DNA from: Beverwykella pulmonaria
Lineage: Eukaryota; Ascomycota; Dothideomycetes; Pleosporales; Melanommataceae
Assembly: GCA_001599595.1 (NCBI GenBank)
Contig: BCHH01000003.1
Coordinates: forward strand, 1,536,477-1,600,476
DNA length: 64,000 nucleotides
Reading direction: 5' to 3'
A program made the position numbers and the translations under genes. Below are positions 57,976 through 64,000 of the stretch, in pieces (within the stretch, counting starts at the first letter, position 1; every line of letters starts with the position of its first letter). The notes under the pieces are model-generated. The model saw nothing but the letters and a program-made list of their open reading frames with translations. It was not told the origin of the DNA and searched no databases.

Positions 57976-58139
57976 CTATTCCTTATCCAATTGATTTGAT
58001 TGATGAAGCTGCCCGTAGCAGATTGATTTGATTGACTTGATAGGGTAGAGGAGGGTGAATTGAATTGGAAATTGATTGGTAATTGATGATCGATTATCAA
58101 ATCCGTATCTGATTTGTATGGGGGTTTGTGAGAGCAGTA

Positions 58140-58420
58140 CTAGCAGGGAACGGAACGAAGAGATGGATCAGAGGTAAACAAGCTTGATTCATCAGAGTCG
58201 AGACGAATCCTTGAGGATACTCGGAGGATTTGAAGAAAGCTATATATGGTATGTCACGTGATCCACTGACACACGGACCTCTGATGATGTGTCACGTGAC
58301 TTGTCGACCCAGATGCCTCCAAAGATACGTCACGTGATCTTTAAGCACACGGCCCGATAGGCCTCCAAGGGGCCTCTGCAGGAGACCCTCTAGGAACAGA
58401 ATGTTATATAAGGTGAACAC
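58140..58420. repeat. Repeat family C, copy 4, inserted in the Tc1-type element
   Basis: Contains GACGAATCCTTGAGGATACT, CGGAGGATTTGAAGAAAGCT, three GTCACGTGA sites and GGCCCGATAGGCCTCC. It separates the two transposase pieces of the surrounding element. It is probably a solo LTR, with ends hidden by the assembly gap at 58560. Confidence 0.5.
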
Positions 58421-58559
58421 TTACTAGGTCTGGTCTATACTAAGGTGGAGCGTAAGCGTAGGTGTCGTAGGATTATTCTGTGAGGTTTGAAGATGATAAT
58501 ATAAGACAGAGGGGTGGTAAATCTAATTAATAAATTGACTAACTAACTTGCTATATCAA

Positions 58560-58624
58560 NNNNNNNNNNNNNNNNNNNNNNNNNNNNNNNNNNNNNNNNN
58601 NNNNNNNNNNNNNNNNNNNNNNNN
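58560..58624. other. Assembly gap (65 N)
   Basis: An unbroken run of N. The missing bases lie between the N-terminal and C-terminal transposase pieces, so the true gap may be larger than drawn. Confidence 0.98.
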
Positions 58625-58807
58625 TTTTGCGATCCAGGTGCGCGCGGTAGAGGGAGGTATATTGATAGCTGGAAGTCGTGCGATATCGCCAGTTGTTTGG
58701 TCATTTCGCCTCGAATCAAAGGCGTCGAAGAATCTATTACGTTTAATAGTATCGTGCTCGCGTCGATCAGTCTTTTTATCGCGTTTTTTAGGTGTGGTTG
58801 GAGCCAT
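58625..58807 (-). pseudogene. N-terminal HTH part of the Tc1-type transposase
   Basis: From the ATG at 58805-58807 the frame reads MAPTTPKKRDKKTDRREHDT, then RNRFFDAFDSR and IPPSTARTWIAK, the usual DNA-binding start of this transposase group. It runs into the N gap and continues, if at all, beyond it. Confidence 0.8.
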
Positions 58808-58895
58808 GTGTGGTGTTGAAGTCGGTATGAGGGCTTTGTTTTGAAGTTCTGATCGAAAGCGGGGCCCCTGCGCGCTCAATTCTTGCACACCCGTG

Positions 58896-59341
58896 TATAT
58901 ATCCAGCCATGACTAATCGGGACATGTGACTAAGCGTACAGTACACGTGATATCCAAGATCATATGATGCACGTGATATTCACGTGATATACCGTGATAG
59001 AAGGTTATCTTTGCGTTGATGCTTTGCTGCTTTGCAGTAACTGTAAATTTTTTTTAAATCTGACTCAACCTTTTTCTTTGCTGCTGCAATTGCAACAGCA
59101 CTCTTTAATAGATTTTTAATCCTGTTGTTAAGTATCCACTATTCGCTGGTCTCTTGACCAATACCATATAAATGTTTGTGTGCATAAATAGCTTAACTTG
59201 TAGTGCGATAATAGTAGCGGGTGGAAATATTAGCGTAATCTTATCCGGTATGGTGATGAATAGGCGCATAGTTTGAGGTTCAAAATCTTCATGCCAGGGT
59301 GTGGCGGGTACGCTAAGGATACAAATTCCCAACAGTGTAGG
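58896..59341. other. Non-coding stretch rich in CACGTGAT
   Basis: Contains ACACGTGAT, GCACGTGAT and TCACGTGAT within about 50 bp (58944-58991). No gene is recognised. Confidence 0.4.
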
Positions 59342-59516
59342 TGTTGGGAGTATACAGAACGAAGGGATCACGTGGTAATCACGTGAGACACTAGCCATGA
59401 TTGGCGGCAGAGGGGTGGGATGATTCCCTCAGCCGCACCTCGAATAGGGGTATACGTGAATCAACAAGTCGTTTAGAACCCCCCATTGCAATTGCAATAG
59501 CCTTGTGATGCGAACA
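59342..59516 (+). mobile_element. Solo LTR, family A, with target duplication GTAGG
   Basis: The 175-bp element starts TGTTGGGAGTATACAG and ends TGATGCGAACA, with GTAGG at 59337-59341 and 59517-59521. It shares CACTAGCCATGATTGGCGG-like and CCATTGCAATTGCAATAGCC blocks with the solo LTR at 21645. Confidence 0.88.
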
Positions 59517-59521
59517 GTAGG

Positions 59522-60957
59522 CTCATATACCAATTATGTACATTATTATATACATCCGAGGTGTGGATGAAAGAGTATCAAGATGTATATTGTGTGTGAA
59601 ATATGTGCAGCTAATCTATCTCACGGACCGACTGGAGGCGCAGGGCACGGAGTAGGTGTAAAGCAGGCTTGTATTTGGGGCATAAACTCATCGTTAGCTC
59701 ACGCGATAGGTGATACCCCCATTTGGCGCTCTGTATCGGTATCAGGTGAGCTGCCGGGTCAGCCTGAGCGCTAGCGAATCTATCTAAACTCCTTTCTTGA
59801 AGGCAATCTTCCAAACCCTAGTCCTTAAAGCAACTAAATAACAAAAGTAAACTCAGTGCAGCTTAATTAAATAGGATGGTGGGTGAGGATGAAAAAGCAA
59901 TCGGATAAGTGGGCCGATTGACGGTACAGCGAGTGCGTGATGATGAGATGTATCTAACCAGAGATAGAACAAACTATTAATTCTAAAATAGGCTGAGCTC
60001 TGCAAGCTTCTTTAAGGTGCTACTTGTCCCAAAACTATGAGAATTTTTGATGGCCTAGCATGATATAGAACATATCATGTGGAATAGGTACCCAGTCCTG
60101 AGATGTTGGGGCAATTCGTTTCAAGAAGTAGCTTCGCACCATTGAGCAGAAATATCCAAATTGCTTCAGATCAAATCGAATTTACCCATAACTCGATCAT
60201 TGGTGCTCTTGTACGTTAAAATTTTCCTCGCGTACCCTGATTATGAGGATGTAGCAGAGGTGAATAGAAATTAGAATAAAATTAAATTTCTTTCAAATTC
60301 GAGATATTTAACTTGGGCGTTATTCATACTTCTTCTATTAAACTTGTTTCAGCATAATTTATCTAGCGTCTATACAATCTCATCGGCTTGAGCAAGGTGT
60401 GGTAGTTGGTTTTTTGGAGAAAAAAAAACAAGGCTATATTTGGGGGCGTAGGCTCGAAGTGGGTTCACGTGACTGTATCTTGATGAGGTTCTTAAGCTGC
60501 CGTGAGCGTCAATACCTGATCCTGAATCTCATTCAGCGCGTCAATCATGAGCCAGCTGTTTGGCCGAGCGCGAGCGTGATAACTATCTACAAACAAGCAA
60601 AAACAGAGAACTATGGGATGGTGGGCAGGGTCGCAGAATTGTACAATCTGGAGCCGAATTGATTGCTTGATGAGGTTGCTGATAGTTGACGGTTGAGGCT
60701 CCGAGGCATCCTGAGACCGACTCAGGGACTCTGCTGAGAAGCTTGGCGGCCTAACCAAGTATAGAACAAAACAAATGCCGATAATTTGTCTAGTGAATGC
60801 CGATAATTTATCTAGCGAATGTTGAGATATGCATAATTTAGCCTTTGGTCATCCCTGGGTTTGTGAAGCTTGGGTAGCTTGAGATCAAGTATTCCTGTAC
60901 AAAGTACAAGTCAATAGTACCTTGCACACGGAAACAGTATTATTTCCCAATATCGCA
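59522..60957. other. Intergenic region without supported genes
   Basis: AT-rich, with only short unsupported frames. The final part (60780-60957) is the likely promoter and 5' UTR of the sialidase-fold gene; it includes a duplicated phrase GAATGCCGATAATTTATCTAG/GCCGATAATTTGTCTAG near 60776-60818. Confidence 0.4.
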
Positions 60958-62193
60958 ATGCTGTTCCTTTCACTCCTTGTCGTTTTGGCTGATCTTTCTG
61001 CTGCCTTCTCACTTGTTCGAGATACCAATCCGTACGACACGTTTGATAATGTGACGGTCTATACAGCGCCAGCTCATTGGAAAAACCGCGGGACCTTATA
61101 CGGGAGAGTTGTGCTCCTGAACCAGAACTGTGAACAAGACAATGTCTTGCTCTCAACTTGGACTGTGAGCGCTCCAAATAAAACATACTTGCCAATCTAT
61201 AAGTCACTGGACCTTGGTCGTACGTGGGACCCACTATCAAAAGTGTACTTCAAGACACCTGATTATACCGGCATCGCGCAGCCCTTTCTCTATGAACTTG
61301 AGCAAAACTTCGGCGATTATCCTGCAGGAACAATTCTCCTCTCTGGTAACACCTTCTCAAAATCAGGCACAGCCATTGAGTTACACGCAAGCTTTGATAA
61401 AGGGTATGTAACAACATTATACTTCATGCATTCTCTCTACTACTAAATTCTTTCCAGTCAAACATTCGAATACGTGTCGACCATTGCGACCGGTGGTCCT
61501 CCCAACACCAATGATGGAGGAACCTCAGTCTGGGAACCTTTTATACTAGCACATGACAACAAGCTCGGCTTGTTCTACTCTGACTCCAGGGACCCGCTAC
61601 ACTCTCAGAAGCTTTCGCACCAAACAAGCACCGATCTCCTGACCTGGAGCACAGCAGTAAATGACGCCGCATCGCAAAACTACACGCTCCGTCCAGGAAT
61701 GACGACAATCGCGAAAATGGGCAATGGGAAATTCATTTTCTCTTACGAACTTGATAAAGCAGCTGGATTCCCTTCATATGCAAAGCAACCAATCCATTAC
61801 CGTATCGCAGACTCTCCATTTGAATTCGATAGCGCAATAGAACTCCCACTAGTAGCTACGGATGGCACTGTCGCCAGCTCAGCACCACAGACGATATGGA
61901 CACCTGCTGGGGGCCCGAATGGGACGATTCTTACTAGTGCTAGCCATGCAGAGGATTTCTTCATTAATACTGCGTACGGTGATCCGGCCGCTTGGGTTAG
62001 GGTTGTTAGCGGACATGGCGTTGGGTATTCTAGAGCGTTGCAGATCATTCCAAATACTGATGGGAAGGTCATTCTAGTGTTTAATGGGGGAACTTGGCAA
62101 GCTGGACCGAAGGAAGTTACTGCTGGTGACTTTCTGATTACTGGTACGGGGTCGAGCTTTGATAGTAGTTCAAGTTGCCAGTCCTCCGATTAA
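60958..62193 (+). CDS. Secreted sialidase-superfamily (BNR/Asp-box) protein, putative glycosidase
   Basis: Exons 60958-61403 and 61458-62193 join across a 54-nt intron and give 393 residues. The signal peptide is MLFLSLLVVLADLSAAFS; the in-frame leader from 60922 is less likely to be used. An Asp-box (SLDLGRTWDPLSKV, pattern S-x-D-x-G-x-T-W) lies near residue 85, and a weaker one (TSTDLLTWSTAV) near residue 200. This fits a six-bladed beta-propeller of the sialidase fold. Related fungal secreted proteins include GH93 exo-arabinanases and BNR-repeat neuraminidase-like proteins. The specific activity is not decidable here. The C-terminal Ser-rich end (GTGSSFDSSSSCQSSD) is short. No neighbour suggests a role. 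Confidence 0.85.
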
Positions 62194-63424
62194 GAAGAGA
62201 TCGATGCCTAGCAATTAGGAAAGAGCGATGTCCCGTTTCGTAAGGACAATCTTCTTCATCACTCTTCTTTTCTAGGGAGCAGTGAAGGGAGGTTATAAGA
62301 CTTTCATCTTTCCGAGAATTATTTGATTTATCTCTTTCTCCATTATTATTGTTGGGATTCAATTGCCATTGTGCATTTCAATCCGTTGTGAACATGGTTT
62401 AGGCGTCTGAGGTGCTTGCGCCAGAGTGACTAACGGCTGAATGACCCACCAAAGACATCTGGAAGTCTAGAAGTGTCCGAGTTTGTCCAGCAGTCACTCT
62501 CTACGAGGACCGTGCACAGCGTACTTACCACACCCTGACAAGGCGCCTTTAACGGCCCTTTCCTTGACGTTTAACCCCAGAACCCAGTATGCTTGGGTGG
62601 GAAAAGCAAGGATTTTGCCGAGTTTAGATCGGAAATATTAACGAGACCCCGCATTATGCTCAACATCCTCCTGAGACACCGGCAAGGCCAGACGGTAGAT
62701 TCCAGAAACGCCTGGGACCGCGGTCATAGGCTGGAATGGGTGTCCTAGATCGGGAACTTGCTCCGTATTGAATCTATTTGATTGAGCCCAATTTTGGTTG
62801 AACAGATGTTACCATGGCTCGGGTTTCCCCCTAACCAAGATATCGCCGAGACGGGCCAGCCGGGTCTGTCGCCTTCACCCCCATGTGTGCATTTCTGTGA
62901 TCAATTGTACCGCCCCTTGCAGCGCATCAAAGGCCCGAGATCAAGAATCTGACGACATGATCTGCTGCTTTGATTATCGTACAGATATTAACATGCATAG
63001 TAGCAGTAAGTATGAATGACGGCTATGAAACGGCGCTTGTTTCGTGGAGTACCAGGTGCGAATGACTGGGCATTAACTTTGACTTTCTACAGCTGACCTT
63101 ACGAAACACAAAAACAATAGGTAGCTTTCGGCTTCGGAAGGCAAAAGGGTGTCGTACAACAAGAAGCGTCCCAAAGTCCTACAAGCTAGTCGACCACATG
63201 CATTTGCGGCAGCACTTGGGAGGATATGTAAGACGCTCTGGCTCGGCATTCCAGTGTCATATCGCGGATGGGCTTGTCGGCTGCAGTATCCACATCATTG
63301 GTTCGTGCAAACTCTATAAGAGAGCAAGAAAAAGGCAAGGGAGACTGTGGCGTTACCTACGAAGGAACTGCAGGGTCTTATCACACAGGCCCTGGTTGAA
63401 TCGGTGCAGGCGAAGCAAGGCCCT
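62194..63424. other. Intergenic region without supported genes
   Basis: Holds the 3' flank of the sialidase-fold gene and non-coding sequence up to the solo LTR. Open frames are short and without recognisable domains. Confidence 0.4.
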
Positions 63425-63621
63425 TGTTGGTTTCACAGGGCTATTGCAATAGCAATGGGGGGTTCTAAGCAAAGTATTGATTCGTGTATGTGTCTCTCTG
63501 AGGTGAGGCTCAGGAGGTTGTATCATCCCTTTGCCGCCAAGCGTCGCTAGTGTCTCATGTGATAAACACGTGATCACAACATCACCACGTGATCACCACG
63601 TTCGATATATATATTCCAACA
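63425..63621 (-). mobile_element. Solo LTR, family A, reverse orientation, with target duplication GCCCT
   Basis: The 197-bp element reads on the minus strand from TGTTGGAATATATATATCG to GTGAAACCAACA, flanked by GCCCT at 63420-63424 and 63622-63626. It carries the CCATTGCTATTGCAATAGCC block and several CACGTGATC sites found in the other two copies. Confidence 0.9.
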
Positions 63622-63626
63622 GCCCT

Positions 63627-64000
63627 TAAGCCCTTAATTTTGATCTGCCTGCTTCGGCTACCGAATTTGGGGAGGCAGGGAAATTCGGGGAGGCGTCTCG
63701 CCCATTGTCGCTAGACACACCCTGTCTATTCCTAATGACATGGGGTTGAGGGAATAATAGGCGACCCAGTATTAGCTTCTATCGATAACCTGATTCGATC
63801 GAGAGATAGATATTTTGCCTGTGCATGTTCCAAGAGACTTACCCAGCACCTACAGAATTGGCGGAGATTCTCTTAACTCTTATCCAAATATTCAAGGAGA
63901 TGGAGTGTCTGGCACGAAACCCAAACTGCCTGCAGAATCTTCCAAGTGAAACAGTTGAATGACTATATTTAATAACAGCATTTATATTGCTCTCCTATGT
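63627..64000 (+). other. Window end, possible coding fragment
   Basis: A plus-strand frame at about 63834-63961 (ETYPAPTELAEILLTLIQIF, then KEMECLARNPNCLQNLPSE) has a coding-like composition and ends in a stop. No start, partner exon or family was recognised, so it is not called as a gene. Confidence 0.25.

Larger units (their letters stand above)
57257..58895 (-). mobile_element. Dead Tc1/mariner-type transposon with 33-bp perfect inverted ends, interrupted by an insertion and a gap
   Basis: The 33 bp at 57257-57289 (starting CACGGGTGTGCAAGAATTGA) and at 58863-58895 are exact inverted copies. A TA lies at or within one base of each end. Between them are two transposase pieces on the minus strand, a repeat family C copy and a run of N. 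The element is 1639 bp as assembled, but the gap and insert make this unreliable. Confidence 0.85.

Noticed and set aside
59105..59398. Minus-strand 97-codon frame
   Set aside because: It runs into the solo LTR at 59342 and has no domain.

Overview
The window is nuclear DNA of a filamentous ascomycete (Pezizomycotina). The evidence is short GT-AG introns of about 47-75 nt, fungal families (DUF7702-like, fungal rhodopsin-type 7TM, MYND, fungal bifunctional CPS/KS, CYP503-like P450s, ascomycete multicopper oxidase), and transposon relics whose G-to-A and C-to-T damage looks like RIP. A leotiomycete-like genome is a guess. Exon models were built by hand from splice signals and reading-frame closure, and no database search was possible.

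Layout. Positions 1-306 hold the start of a medium-chain oxidoreductase cut by the window edge. Positions 1.6-6.9 kb hold a decayed tandem array of minus-strand units with a Gly-Trp motif and a Cys-x-x-Gly motif, which I cannot assign to a family. Positions 7.2-20.98 kb hold ordinary genes: F-box-like, DUF7702-like membrane protein, esterase, CorA-like, MYND and a secreted cupin, plus a broken HicA/ipa-like gene and a transposase fragment. Positions 21-31 kb are a repeat-rich graveyard with a nested solo LTR, two further repeat families and a complete but dead Fot/pogo-type element with terminal inverted repeats. It also carries two small secreted cysteine-containing proteins. Positions 31.7-38 kb carry a laccase-like multicopper oxidase, an unusual P450 and a 7TM protein, all on the minus strand.

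The main find is at 39-57 kb. A bifunctional copalyl-diphosphate/kaurene-type diterpene cyclase lies with two CYP503-like P450s (the family of gibberellin ent-kaurene oxidase), two further P450s, an O-methyltransferase and a glutathione transferase. This looks like a diterpenoid biosynthetic cluster. The inferred order is GGPP to a cyclised hydrocarbon by the cyclase, stepwise oxidation by the P450s, then O-methylation. No GGPP synthase, desaturase or pathway-specific transcription factor is seen here, so it is not a standard gibberellin cluster. A dead Tigger/CENP-B-type transposase lies between the two CYP503-like genes.

Positions 57.2-64 kb return to repeats: a dead Tc1-type element split by an insertion and an assembly gap, and two more solo LTRs of the family seen at 21.6 kb. 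A secreted sialidase-fold protein gene lies between them. All three solo LTRs keep exact 5-bp target duplications.
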